64,000 bases of DNA, from positions 682,001 to 746,000 of the forward strand of contig JBANDB010000006.1 of the NCBI GenBank assembly GCA_037576215.1, written 5' to 3'. This document shows positions 35,601-47,560 of the stretch, one piece after another (position 1 is the stretch's first letter; each line of letters starts with the position of its first letter). The position numbers and the translations under genes are program-made. Under the pieces are notes generated by a model. It saw only the letters and a program-made list of their open reading frames with translations, searched no databases and was not told where the DNA came from. This DNA is from Armillaria gallica (Eukaryota; Basidiomycota; Agaricomycetes; Agaricales; Physalacriaceae).

Positions 35601-35849
35601 GATACTACCAACTACTCCGGTGAAGGATATAGCGTTGAGTCGGACAGCCCTCGAAAGACACACCAAGGAGATGTTCCTTTCCAACCTGTACCCCATAAAT
35701 CACCGACAGCCATGAGCCACAGCAGTGTTACCTCAGACTTCAGAGTAAGTTTTGCGTTTCGTCGAGCGAATTACATTGATTTTCCCGCGTCTAGTACGGA
35801 TATGCCGTTTGAGGCGGTTCGCAACGTTAATGTAGTGCATGGACACTAG
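32675..35849 (+). CDS. Mucin-like Ser/Thr-rich single-pass membrane protein
   Basis: After a spliced 5' region (HKRAIANAEEDVSEK, then TVDEVRQGVTAVSAS at about 32793) comes a ~690-residue ectodomain made almost wholly of Ser, Thr and Pro. It is predicted to be heavily O-mannosylated. Introns at 34885-34943 and 35148-35203 lead to GGIVAGTLGLFALLVAILIY, a transmembrane helix, then the stop-transfer RRKRKR and a ~170-residue cytosolic tail. An intron-like GTAAGT...TCTAG near 35744-35792 would shorten the tail. The architecture resembles cell-wall stress or osmosensing mucins (Msb2/Wsc/Mid2-like), without sequence-level proof. The signal-peptide exon was not located. Confidence 0.75.
33521..33694 (+). 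repeat. Two tandem 87-bp units inside the mucin-like ectodomain
   Basis: Units start at 33521 and 33608. Each encodes 29 residues of the form SDS..SD.STTSVGTTSTSSL, and a 45-bp core of the DNA is identical in both. The length is a multiple of three, so copy-number change keeps the frame. This is a recent, in-frame, potentially variable-number repeat. Confidence 0.85.
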
Positions 35850-35915
35850 ATTTAACCCAAATAATACCCTTTTGACCCAAACCTTGATACATTTTATATA
35901 TCACTCGAGAAATTA

Positions 35916-36455
35916 TCACGCTCTTTCCACCTCTTTCATTTCATCGAACCTCAGAGTGAGCGACGGCAAAGACTGTAGGTGACGAAGGGACAGCTCCGGC
36001 GGATCGTCGGGTATTTTGACCAACACGAACGTCGATTCTACTCCTTCATTCAATCTGAGTTCCTCCAATTCCGACCCGGATAGACCATCGAATCCAAACC
36101 CAGGACCAGGATCAGGATGGGTATCTTCTATTGGTGCCGCTTCCGTCTTCGCGGCTTTCTGACGGCGATTTCGAGTTCGAATTTTAGTTATGTTCGACTT
36201 GATCTTGTTGCAAAGAGACGGGCCATAGTAGTAAACGGCTAAGACCATTGCTGAGAGCAGGATAAGAGAAACGACGGCGATGATTGAAGATAGATCAATG
36301 TGTTGTGCTGGTCGATCCCGAATTTTCATGAGCATAACATTGTTATAGGTGTTAGATCGTTGGGTTTTGATATCGCCTTGAGAAGGAAGAGCTCTGACGC
36401 GGCGCAACACCGAAAGAGAAGTCAAAAGGGCGAGGTAGCGAGGCTCAGAATGCAT
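35916..36455 (-). CDS. Small single-pass membrane protein, unknown family
   Basis: A single uninterrupted 179-codon ORF. An N-terminal hydrophobic stretch (YLALLTSLSVLRRVRALPSQ) could be a signal sequence. A strong transmembrane helix (IIAVVSLILLSAMVLAVYYY) spans about residues 58-78 and is followed by a basic segment (RTRNRRQKAAK). The C-terminus is acidic with SELEELRLNEG and ends in EVERA*. It is convergent with the mucin-like gene, 66 bp from its stop. No homologue comes to mind. The even composition and topology suggest a real gene. Confidence 0.55.
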   Translation of the reverse strand: MHSEPRYLALLTSLSVLRRVRALPSQGDIKTQRSNTYNNVMLMKIRDRPAQHIDLSSIIAVVSLILLSAMVLAVYYYGPSLCNKIKSNITKIRTRNRRQKAAKTEAAPIEDTHPDPGPGFGFDGLSGSELEELRLNEGVESTFVLVKIPDDPPELSLRHLQSLPSLTLRFDEMKEVERA

Positions 36456-37278
36456 GCCACCGAAGGCCAGTTGAGATGATTGAGGAATGAACGACTACCT
36501 AGTATCAAAATTGTCAGAATATATTGATCTAGTCATTTTCTCACCAACAGAAATCGATCCTGGCTAAGAATTTAGACCTGCCACTGAATTGAGCGAAGGT
36601 ATCGTGTGCAAGGTGCAGGAAGAAAAAATTTGGTGCGCAAATCACGCTAAGTTGGTATTCCTAACGCGGACGTTTCCGGACCGCAACTACCGGAGATGAG
36701 CCGAACCTAGGAAGAACAGAGCATGAGAAGTGAAAATGAGGATAGTACCTATGTCGAAGGAAATATCATGACGAGCCTCGAGCTAAAGATGAAAACATAG
36801 TACTATACAAATTTCATAATCGCCTTTTGCATAGGTCGACGGCAGTGTCTTTTTCTCACTGGCAGATTGGCAGGTCCAGGGATCTGATAGTAAAACGCAA
36901 GATGAACGGCTGCATCAAGTTCTTCGCTTGCCACCTGAGCTAGACAATAGAAGATCTCACGACATCTGCTAAACCAACGAGCATGGGGAGCTTCAGGAAA
37001 CCCTGGTTCATAAATAAATTGACCGCAGCGAATGATCGGAGGTGTATGTTTCCACCCTAAGATAAATAGGTAAATGGCTGGTTGCATTCACACTCGGTTT
37101 GTCGAGAAGAGCTTGTTGCCTTCTTTAATAACCTCCAAGAAATTGTATCCCTAATATCATATGAATAACAACAAATATTTAGTTAATGGAAAAAAGATCC
37201 TATTTAATCTGCTAACTCGAACTGCTAAAACATGAAATATACATGACTAGCGGAATCACCAACCGAATCAAGCTAAGA
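36456..37278. other. Intergenic, doubtful ORF only
   Basis: A 94-codon minus-strand ORF at 36803-37087 has no recognised domain and no splice support. The remainder is AT-rich and featureless. It probably includes the 3' untranslated region of the following minus-strand zinc-finger gene. Confidence 0.35.
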
Positions 37279-38798
37279 TCAATTCTTTGGCCGTAATATC
37301 TTACAAACCGCAAAATGCCTGTACAGGTGGTCGACTCTCGTCTGCCTACCCAGACAAAACGGACACAGCGAATGTGCAAGAGAATGCATCACCGTGAAGT
37401 GCTTCAAGAAATACCTCTCTTGAACAACGTTCTGAGGGGGGCATTTGCTCTTTGAATGGGACTGCGTGCTGCAACAAATGTCTTTTCGGCTACGGCTGTT
37501 GATATTGGGATGAAATTTTTCAAGATGAACCTTGATGGATTCTCCGACAAATCGTCGCCCACAATCCAGGGGACAGGTATGGTCGTCGCGGTCTTCGTCT
37601 CTCCAGTAATAGTAGACATGGTGGGAAGGAATGTTGTAGTCTCTAATCAGTCTTTCGGTCATTTCACCGAGAAAGAATCTTTTCCTGTATCCGGGAGGGC
37701 TGAGAAGCAGATTACCTTCTAGCGAAGCATGCAATGTTTACAAGGCAACACATACCAACGCCGCGGGCGGATAGTGCTCATACAACAAGCAATACTACAT
37801 CACAATGAGCAAGCACGGATTTGATCGAGAAAAATCTCACGTACATTTCTTTATCAATACTTCTACTTGATATATTGTTGCAAGTGGTGTTTTCGTCGCT
37901 CGTGATTGAGCTAAGTAAAGTTGGTGGAAGTAGAGCATTATGTGCACTGTATGTCCGAGTCAGAAAAGTGACTGGAACTTAGCATACTGACGTGCCCATG
38001 GGTTACTGTTGTCATATCTGGTTGCGATGTTACAGAACATTCGTGGGAGGTGCCCGAAGCTTCTGACACGGGGGCGCCTCCCATAATCGAGGAAGGGCTG
38101 CAGCTGCACAGACTATTTCAAGAAGGTCTTCGAGTAAGAAGCCACATACAATGAAGCGGAAAAGGTCGTGTTATAAGCTGCCTTGTCAACGAAGTCGTTC
38201 GCGCGGGGCGCGAGGCTGTCATCATTTCTGTTGTAATCAAATATCAAGACAACAACCCCACGAAGAATATTGCATTTACCTCTCTGTCAGACCTTTGTGT
38301 CCTATCGTTGCAAAGCTTTCGGAACGACCTCGACCAAAAACCCCATTTGTAGAAAGCGGAGGTGTCTCTAGGTCAGTGATCCGCTCGGTGCAGTTCTGCA
38401 AGGCTGGACCCAACTCGAGGCTGGCCGCAGACGCGCCGACGGAATGTGACGACAGAGTGGAAAGAGATGATCTGATTGGAACTTAAGCTTTACAATTGAA
38501 TGTGTTTGGTTTGACCTTACGAAAAATCGGGCACATTTTGGAAGAAGCTGAGATCTCCGAGATCTCCAATACTACTTGTCACGAGGTGGTCGCATGAGGA
38601 TGGTAATGAGCAACACCTGCTGCCATTTATGCCGATGTCATCGGGATCGGCACAATGGCGCGGTGAGGCGTAGAGGTTTGGGAAGCATTGCCAGTCAGTC
38701 ATGTCAGAAAGTGCAGACGATGAATTTAAGCAAGATGGCTCATATGGTTCGTATTTAAGGACTGGGGATAGCCAATGCCACTTGCCGCTCATCGACAA
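37279..38798 (-). CDS. Cys/His zinc-finger protein, paralogue 1
   Basis: The last exon (37734-37279) is well supported. It reads LLSPPGYRKRFFLGEMTERL, then HTCPLDCGRRFVGESIKVHL-EKFHP (C-x3-C-x12-H-x4-H), then ERYFLKHFTVMHSLAHSLCP-FC and HLYRHFAVCK. The same order of Cys and His residues occurs in the plus-strand gene at 42.2-43.5 kb. Upstream on the minus strand lie a Ser/Thr-rich segment near 38110-37960 (SIMGGAPVSEASGTSHECSV) and an ORF starting at 38798 (MSMSGKWHWLSPVLKYEPYE); both are plausible 5' exons. The gene extent and internal splicing are provisional. A role in DNA or RNA binding is inferred only from the finger pattern. Confidence 0.5.
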
Positions 38799-41700
38799 AT
38801 TTGTAAAAGAAAATACGTCCCAGGTTGCCGCAATGGCGCTTAGTCGACAACCTTGAAGAGTTCCATCATGAAATGTAATTGTTCAGACTCGTTCGGACGG
38901 ACTTTTTGTACACTTCATATCTCGACAACTTTGCGTCGGCAAAATCGATGGCATAGAGTACGTACTGCAATCGACAACTTTGCGAATTGATTCTGCAATG
39001 TTATCGATTGTGTCCTGCTATGGGGGGGACATTCTAGATCGGAAAGTTCATCTCCGAGAGGGTACCAAAATAGAGTTGGATCCCACGGTTGGCAGTTGGT
39101 GATTTAGACTCGAGATACTAATAGTTCTGCCAGGGCTCAGCAGACCTCGGAAGCCGGATCGGTTCCGACGATGTTTCAAGAGCCGATCCTGTGGCTCTCA
39201 TTGCGACTTTACTCAGCGAATTTGATACCAAGCAGGTTTCTTTCAGGGGAGTAAGTAGTAGTAGTAGAAGAAGAAGAAGACGTCGCACTGGCAAGTATCC
39301 TTGTAGATTCTGGTTTTCATGTCTCTGAGAGGGAAGCTAACGTAATACACACGATCAAACCGATTCGGCACAACCTGCAGGGTGCAGCTTCTCAGAACTA
39401 GCGCCAATTTCCAAAGGTGTGAATACCAAGGAATGTAAGTACGCAAAAATGCAGACCTACGTGTGGTTCGGAAGGTTTAGGGAAATATCGGGGCACCGTT
39501 AACGCGTTTAACAGAGGCCCCAGACTCCGGTAGCGCTAAACCATCTAGGACGTACACATGTTCATCGTTAACTCCCAGCGTCAAACCGGCATAGGACACG
39601 TCTTTGTACCAAGGCTGACTAAATTAAGTGCCTACGCGGCGCTTAGTATCTATTTTTAGCATTGAAGACTTAGCGCCGAGGCCGTCTTCACGATGTCCAT
39701 GTACACCCCATGCGAAACATCACGCTTTGTACTTAAGGAAGAGGGAGGTCATAGGAAGAATCAATGCCCTTCGAGGCAGGTTTCGAGAGATCGATAGTTC
39801 GTCCAGTTGTCGAAATATTCGTTGGTGATCGTCTGAGTCCTTGGTTTCACATATACTGACATGCCTTTCATACTAGGATATTCTCTGAAGTGCTAGCGTC
39901 GTCCCGAAAGGTGCTAAAGGTCTCGAAATCTTCAGCGAGACTGCACTCCTCTGCTCCCGACTTTCTCAGTACTTCCCGGCGTCGGCATAACGCTGCATGA
40001 GCAGGTGGTATCCTTTTCTCAATCCATCATATCATGTCGTCGCCTCAGCCTGCCTGGCGCCATCGTTTCCCCGTATTACTGTATCCATCGCATCTCTGTG
40101 ACCCTCGTCGTTTCCCGGTCAAAATTTCCACTAAGGTTGGTCAAATCCCTTGATGCTCGTTTCACCAAAAGACTTATGATTAACAGCACTTTAGGCAGAA
40201 GCCTTCCTTGTCACTGATCTCAGGGTCACTTTTGCAAATCAGCCGCGTGACTTGCGTCATATTTTTATATATTGCACCGTGAACGAATCCGCCCGGTGAA
40301 CATTTATCCACCCGCCGTACGGGATCATATTTCTTCATATTTTGGTTTGAGTATCTCGGTATGGTATCGCGAAGTTACTATCCGGCCCTTAACTAAAGCC
40401 TCTCCCCTAGTCTCAGATTGTCGACGATGGAGATCGTTCATCGACCCGGCCCGATAGAAGAAAGCGACTCTTTGGACCGAGACTAGCTTGTGGAAATTGT
40501 GAAGATAAGAAAAATGTACCTACAGCGCAGTTGTAAGCGATCTAGCACTCATTACGTCCGTTGGTTTATGATCACTGATACCGCCCAGTCGCGTATGTTG
40601 TGCCCCAGATCCCATCTCTGCCCTTAAGGCAGGCAGCGGCGGATCACGATAATCAACCGAAACGTGGTGCCTTATGCATGCTATATAACATGAGGTATCT
40701 GCGTCCTCGTATTGGATGTGGGAGTAGTTGTCTTCGCGGGAGCTATTCCTGGTAAGCGACTATCTGGGGACAGGCAAAAACGACGGACAATGGGCGAATA
40801 GCGCACAAAACTTTGACACAGGCTTTTGGCCACGGCGAATGCGTCGGGATTCCCTTTAATGGTAAAGCCGACGGAACTTGCTGGGGCCAAAGTAGTGCGT
40901 CAAATTTTCTTCCCTATTCCCGTCGTTATCCTTGCATTTTGACCGGCATGAATCAGTCACTTGTTCGGAGCGAGCGTTACTACACGACTAATCTTCATAT
41001 AGGGAGATAGCTGGACCATAGGATCTTTGACGGTATCTGACAATCAAATTGGCTCGGCTGCAAATAGGTTGGTGCGCCACTTACACAGTTAACGGCTAGT
41101 ACCTGACAGCGCGCGAAACATTAGCGGCTAGGGACGAGTATGACTCGCACGTAATCTTGGTATGTATTTTTATACTTCTTCCCTCTCTAAGACCCTCTTT
41201 TTTCTCATTGGTAGAAACTTAAAACCTCAAAAGCGTTTCCGACGTTCGTAATCTCGTGTACAGGTTCTTCCTACCGTTCATTCAAGCATCAAGCATCAAG
41301 TATCCATTTAGTAGAGAGGGATGAACTCAGTCATGACCAGGGACACCGAAGGAATCCATTTCACGGCGGCCGGGGCTTTTGAGAAGTCTGATGCCCCTTC
41401 TTTTTGCAGAGGCGATTATGATGGAGCATAATCGACCCCATAATCGACTGACAGTAGAGCAACTCTGATTTTCTCTATTGTCCCCGTTCTTAAGACTCCC
41501 GATATCACGGTGATGACTTATACAGCTCCCATGACGCATTCTTTCCAACAATTCAAGCTACGAGCACCATCGGATCCAAGGAAACTTTTCACGCCGCAAC
41601 ATGATGCTAATACTCTTCAATCACATTCTCCTTGGCATCCCACTTATACAGAAGTCACATCAGCAACTATTGGTCCATCGGTTTTACTTATTTACGCCTG

Positions 41701-42156
41701 CTCTGACGAACTATCTTTCTAGATGATTACTCCGACGTTCCGCGGTGGGCCCCAGCACCGTAACTGGGCACTATATCCTTCACTTGAGGATTATTAGACA
41801 AGATTCAGAAGCCCTCGACTAGCATGCCATAACATGACTTGATGGCGAAGCTGCTGCTTCAACTACGACACACAACCTTCCTCGGTTATCTGGGCGTCTA
41901 TCTTCAAGGTCGGATATTCTGCAACCTCGTTGCGGTATGGCTAGGAAAGTACCAGCCCGTCAGAATACAATACCTCCTTCTTACCAGGACCTCAAATCCG
42001 ATCGCTGTGTCTATCGACAACTTCTTTTCCACAAAGTTGCAGACAGCCCATGTGATCTATACAGAATCTAACAATATTTTATCTACAATGTTGCGTCGAG
42101 ATGAGCCAGTGAATGGCATTTAAACTCCCTCGACCCTCCTCTCCACCTCATTGAAT
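38799..42156. other. Gene-poor 3.3-kb interval
   Basis: No ORF with recognisable similarity or splice support on either strand. It contains a short microsatellite (AGT)n(AGA)n at about 39249-39282 and the direct repeat CGACAACTTTGCG at about 38930 and 38972. No transposon ends were recognised. The interval lies between two paralogous zinc-finger genes and may hold decayed sequence. Confidence 0.45.
39249..39282. repeat. AGT/AGA trinucleotide microsatellite
   Basis: Four AGT-type units followed by about five AGA units. It is short, not in a supported coding region, and likely polymorphic. Confidence 0.7.
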
Positions 42157-43466
42157 ATGCAGCACACTGGGAACTATCAAACCTACCCTCATCGTTCGGC
42201 ATCTGGCGTTAGTTCCAACTACCAGGATTGGCCCGATGGCAACGAATTTTTGTGCGACCTATTCTCTACCCGTATTCGTTATTATCCTCATGACCCTATA
42301 GCCAAAACATGACGGGTCGTCAAATTCAGACGTGGCCCCAGGGAGTTATGCAGGCGTCGTAAGTCTCTCCAGTTGATGATTGGCCTGATAACGCTCACCC
42401 ACCACGCAGATCAGACGTCCGTCCCGCCCAATACAATGGTCTGCAGCAGCCCTTGCATCATCATAGCATTCAGCCGATGGCGCATGAATATGTTGGCCAG
42501 TACAATAGCCATTCACAGGGATCCTGGCTACCGGAGCAAAGGTGGCATGCTTTAACTGGGTCATTTTTACGATTTTAATACATATGTGTCTACAGCAACT
42601 TTCGTGGTCGTGCGGTGCACGGTGATCCTTTCCCCCTAGGGTGGAGGCTGCTCTTTCGTAAGTGCTTCTACCCGGGCATTGCCTTTTAATACATTTGTGT
42701 TGCAGTCTTTCCCACCAATCTTGGAACGAAACGAGTGCTCGCATACAAATAGTCCCAGGCGAAGCGGTGTCTTTAGAAACGGCAGCGTCGGCCCGTCCGT
42801 AAGAGGTTCCTGGCTAGTTTCTCCCGGCGCCATTAACACAGAGACAGAATCCATGGTGCTCCAGACCTGACAAGCGGCAATTTAGAAAAGTACGCAGCCG
42901 CGTTATATCAAGCCTATCTTCGACTAACTAATAGAGAAGCAGTGTTGTTCGTTATTACTCTTGGTTCGCCTCCATCGTTCGTTATGATTCCATCCCGCTG
43001 AATACTTGACAGCCCTTCCGGGTATGTAGAGGAAAAGTTCGACGACCACACGAAGTATCAATTCGAACGCGAAACAATCCAGAAATGCGCTCAGAGATTT
43101 GGCGTCGCTTATACGGACCTGTTTTTTTATCGTCAAGACGTCGATGCAGTTGTCTGTGTCTGTCCTATCGCGGACTGCAGAGGGCCCATGTTCAAAGGAA
43201 GTGACATCAAGTCCCACATCGACAGGTACCACTCGGAGATCATTTCCAGTAAGGGCAAAGTGATCTGTAGCAGGAAGTCGAACAAGGAAAGCAGATGCCC
43301 CATTAATAATGAGGTTCAGGGACGGTATTTTTTGACGCATTTCAGGGAACTTCATCTCAACGCTCATGGGAAGTGTCCCTTTTGCGATATCCAAGTGACG
43401 AGGGTTCCAGGCTACTTTAAAACGCATTTTGCAACGTGCAAAAGGCTTACTACCAAGCAGCTTTGA
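42157..43466 (+). CDS. Cys/His zinc-finger protein, paralogue 2 (one frameshift)
   Basis: The start MQHTGNYQTYPHRSASGVSS leads into a Gln/His/Ser-rich region (AQYNGLQQPLHHHSIQPMAH). After further short exons (LSHQSWNETSARIQIVPGEA) comes the zinc-finger part: GYVEEKFDDHTKYQFERETI, VCVCPIADCRGPMFKGSDIK-SHIDRYH, YFLTHFRELHLNAHGKCPFC and YFKTHFATCK. Cys/His spacing matches paralogue 1 on the minus strand at 37.3 kb. CCC at 42294-42296 breaks the frame between YYPHDP and YSQNMTGRQ; a fourth C would restore it. A low-complexity N-terminus with a C-terminal finger suggests a nuclear regulatory protein, but no family name can be given. Confidence 0.6.
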
Positions 43467-44563
43467 CCGCGTAAGGCATATGTTAAACACTGAAATGACG
43501 GACCCTTTCCACTTGCATTCTATACAGTTTTTCGTTCTTTTCGGTCGTGCACCCTCTTCCGATTGCTGCCGTCGCACGCTTCACCGTCATGACCTCTCCC
43601 GTGTCCGGGATCCTTTACTTTGCACTTTTCTTCTCCCGCGTTCCTCTCTGTGGCCGCACAGTTTGCTCTTTTCCCTCCAACATACGTACCGTCCATTCAC
43701 AGACATCGTGGGAAAGTGACGACGCATTTGTCTCCACGACCACTACCATAAAACAACTCGTGGCCATCTACTGAAGCCTTGTTCTGGTTGCCAGTAGGAT
43801 TTTACGTTGGACGGTACCCACACCTAGCGAGGCGCAGCTGGTCTGCGATGATCAGGATTACGGTAGTTTGAAAGGATTCGGAGGGAATGTGCATATTCGC
43901 TATCACTTCGGACTCATGCGCTAGTAGATAATGTTGCTACGACTGTCATTACTTCTTACAATGAGCCATCGAGGTCGGTAGGAGTAGTTTACTTCTATTT
44001 ACCTGTATCAGCGGAGATGGCCAACCAATCCAATTTTCCAGTTTTCCTTGAGGGGTCCTGTGGCTAGGTCCCATCATTCGCTCATGTCCTGCTCGACATA
44101 CGCAATGTATATTCCACCTTCTTCGCTAACGCTGCATTTCGGATTCGTGGTTGGCATCGATGGACGACATTGTTTACTGCACGTTTTCGCATCGCTATCC
44201 TCATCATCGGCACTTATTACAGCGTCGCCAGAATCCCGATACCACATACATCCTTCCTCCTCGTTCTTTGTTTCTTTGTAAAATACGTACGTGTACGTCT
44301 GGATACTGGCCTCAATGAGGAAAATAGATGCGAATACTCAGGGTTATATTTGCTCAATAGATACAGGCGTACAGGTAACTGTTATGACAACAAAACACAG
44401 GACAAATACAGAACTAAGTGCTACAGACGATGAAAGCAGTTTCAATAAATACAGTCGTCCGGGTATGAAATTTTCAGTAGAATCAGGGAAATATTTAAAG
44501 CAGAAAGGTACAAGCAGATATCAAGGAATTTGCTCTTGAAGAACGAAAACCTTGCTCATGTTC
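43467..44563. other. Intergenic, nothing recognised
   Basis: About 1.1 kb with only short unsupported ORFs between the zinc-finger gene and the 3' end of the convergent metacaspase. Confidence 0.4.
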
Positions 44564-46550
44564 TAAACGTAGGGACCCATAAGCCGGTAAAACTGATCCA
44601 GAAAAGTCAGACGTACTAAAGGGGATATACTCGAGAACTGCAGCGACATTGTAAGTTATGGGCTACCATGAGAGGGTACGATACAGACCTGTGGTTTCTG
44701 CGAAGCTGTCTTGAATTTGAATCTCGCTGACCTAGTACGTACCAGCGAGAATACACCAGCGCTTCATGGATAGAGAATGATCAGTGGACAATGCAAGACA
44801 GGAAGCCGAAACACAGCTAGCTACCTGATGCTTCGGTACAAGTCCTTGAGTGCCGGATGAGAGTCTTTCTCTAGAAAGCATGAACCAAGTGAGTATCAAT
44901 AGACAACACCTAAAGGGCTCTAAGCTTGGTGCCTCACTCAGCGCTTTTACAAATGTCTTGAAGGAATCCCGATCAGTTGACATATATATCTCTATCAGGA
45001 ATAGTTAGGGCTTACCCGCGTCAGTGAACCGCCCTTCTTATTTCCGAACGCGAGTTGCGAATCCTTACATGCGGATATACAAAGCTGCCAGTGACTGATT
45101 AAGATGAGAAAAGAGGACGTAAATAGACCTACCACGTTCCCTCCTTCAGGGTGATTGATCCTAGGACAATAGCCGTCACAAAATTTCGCATGTTTCATCG
45201 TAGCTGGGATAGAAATATGGAGCCGCTCCAAAGCCAACATCGTCCATGGCTCGATGAGAGCAAGGATTGTCTTGCCGGATTCTGGAAAAGCCTCATTAAC
45301 TGGTGGAAATAATGGTTAGTTAATAAGCTGCATTCGAGATCCATTCCCACTATGAGGGTGAACCTACGTCTTCTGCGGATGCGACGGTCTACGAGCGAAT
45401 AATAAGTCGATACATCCACGCGTAATAAAGATCTGCAACGCACATTTGCTCTTAAGGCTGTAAGTTCTGTTACATCGGTGATGACAAAGATCTATGGCAT
45501 TATTCTATCAGAAGATACTCTTGAGAAGGAGCAGGAAGACGTCACACCCAAAACTGTACAACTATGGCAGCAGTCAAACAGGGTCTGCAACAGATTAGTT
45601 AATGGAGATCCAGATCTATTATCAGACCAAAAAAAATCACAGTCAATCTGGCTTTTGGAACTTCAACAATAGGGCCGACGAGAAGGGACTTGACTTCCTA
45701 GAATCAGAAGATTTTGAATACCGAGACAGTATGAACAACTAAGGTGGCGAACTTACATCATCCACGATGAGTTTCTTCTCGTCTAGGTAATCGGCTTCCG
45801 AGTCTTGTTGGCGTACGGCATCCATTGGAACCAGGCCTATAAATCTGTTCAGTTAAGGCATCAAGAAAGATCAGTTGACTTGATACGCTACATTCATTTA
45901 AATGATCTTCCTCTTCATATCCGCCTGTCTCATTCTCAGGTTCTTCGAGTTGCTCGCAGTGCCCCGCATCTATACACCCAGTGATGAGATTGCGGAAATT
46001 AAATTGAAATTCAGAATCAAACCAACAGAAGACAAAATATGCACCGCCTGGTTGGGCATCCTGGACGAGCACCCGCAATTCTCGCGTCTAAAGCTGTAGA
46101 ATAACCGAGGGGACAGCGCAATAGAAAAAAGATACCTACGATGTTCTCCTTAGTAGGTTTTAATACGTCTGTAACCTCGTCGTTATCCATAAGAATGGTG
46201 ATGTCCTCTGGCCGGAACCCGTATAACTCTGGGACGGGACAAGTCAGCCAGCGGCACAAAATCAGTCAATGGTGCCCACCGGTCAGTAGTCTCTTCATTG
46301 AGCGGACGTCCTCATGAGCCCCAAGAACGTGCTTCGATTGTGGCCCGTGAGTATACGTGATGCCAATAAGGACGGCCCTCCGAACGGAAGGGAGTGCGTC
46401 GGGGTTGGCCTGCCGCTCCACATGTAGCTGAGGATCAGCGGGCGCCTGGGAGGGCACCAGTGGGAAAAACGCGCCGCTGAAAGCCTGAGTGACGGCAGAC
46501 AGAAACCGCATTAGTGAGTAATGCCGGGGGGTAAGAGGATACAGACCCAA
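44564..46550 (-). CDS. Metacaspase (caspase-fold peptidase C14)
   Basis: The ATG at 46550 is followed by a short N-terminus, then RRAVLIGITYTHG, VLGAHEDVRSMKRLL, LYGFRPEDITILMDND, PTKENI, MRVLVQDAQPGDAYFVF and, across an intron, YAGHCEQLEEPENETGGYEE with the catalytic His codon at 45959-45961. Next come GLVPMDAVRQQDSEADYLDE, then LFDCCHSC with the catalytic Cys codon at 45567-45569. A C-terminal block ISACKDSQLAFGNKKGGSLT follows, then DRDSFKTFVKALSEA. The His/Cys dyad and the block order are those of fungal metacaspases. These are Arg/Lys-specific, Ca-dependent peptidases linked to proteostasis and cell death. The long Pro/Gln-rich prodomain of Yca1 type is absent. The 3' exons past 45000 and the stop at 44564 are tentative. 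Confidence 0.82.
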
Positions 46551-47560
46551 GGATCAACTTTTATAGCGGTTGAAGATTACCAAGGGAGCGGGAATCACCA
46601 GAGGCGCTGCTGCGGGTTACACTGGCACGGATTCCAGACAGTAAACATTAGCATTTTGGGTTTCCTGAGCCTCAGTGGAGGGCATGGGCTGTAAGACGTT
46701 ACAGCAGGCAAACGGTGAAATCAATGCCGGTGGGGGGCTCCGAGTTGGGGGAAGAACGGACGATTGAGAATCCGAGATAGAAACAGCTGAGCGACGCAGC
46801 CAGTGGGAGTGGGGAGGGAACGCAAAGACGAAACTTGAAGGTCGCCTTGGAACATGGTGTCTGTCAATCAGTTGACCGTTCGATTCACACGGCTGCTCGT
46901 GCCAGTGACACAGGACATCATATCATCACATATAAACACATCAGGGTGAATGAGAATGAACTCCGTCGTCATCGCAAACAAATTCAGGGCAATCCATGCA
47001 AGGTTGTGAACTGATGAGGACGTGTTAGAGCGGCACAAAGCACAGCCGTTTGCATACAGTTTAACAATCTCTGGCGGTTTTGTGGATGCTCAAAGAAGCG
47101 TCGGACTTCATCATAAACCGTGATTCTGGGACTTCTAGGGTAAAATGCACTCCGGAATTGTAGAAATAGTCTTGAACAGCCGCATACTTGTGTCGAATAC
47201 CGCAGTTGATGATGAAGTTAAGACCACTCCCTTCACTTGCAAAAAAGTATGTGACTGTCGAGCTGTACGCAAACAGTCGTGATTTCTTGCAATGAAGCTC
47301 GAGGTCGCCACGACAAATCGAGCACAACCAAACAGACAGACCAGTAGCTGTACCATCAGCTCTCAGCTTAGACGAACGCGACCAAGTAGCAAAAGATGAG
47401 CGTGTTGCAATACAGGCTGCAACTCGAAAATGTAAATACTTCGAGAATAATTCAAAGCACAACCCACCTTATTACGTATACAAGCTATATTCATTCATAC
47501 AAACATGACGATACATCCCGCAAGGAAATCACCGCACACGGGTCTATGTGAGTCCGCTCA
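46551..47560. other. Spacer with one unassigned minus-strand ORF
   Basis: A 133-codon minus-strand ORF at 47061-47462 is single-exon and matches no known family. It could be a small gene or chance. The interval separates the metacaspase start from the transketolase stop on the same strand, so it should include the metacaspase promoter. Confidence 0.35.

Noticed and set aside
36803..37087. 94-codon minus-strand ORF
   Set aside because: No homology or splice support. Left as spacer.
38151..38486. Plus-strand ORF with Cys-rich N-terminus
   Set aside because: It lies antisense to the probable 5' exons of the minus-strand zinc-finger gene and has no consistent motif.
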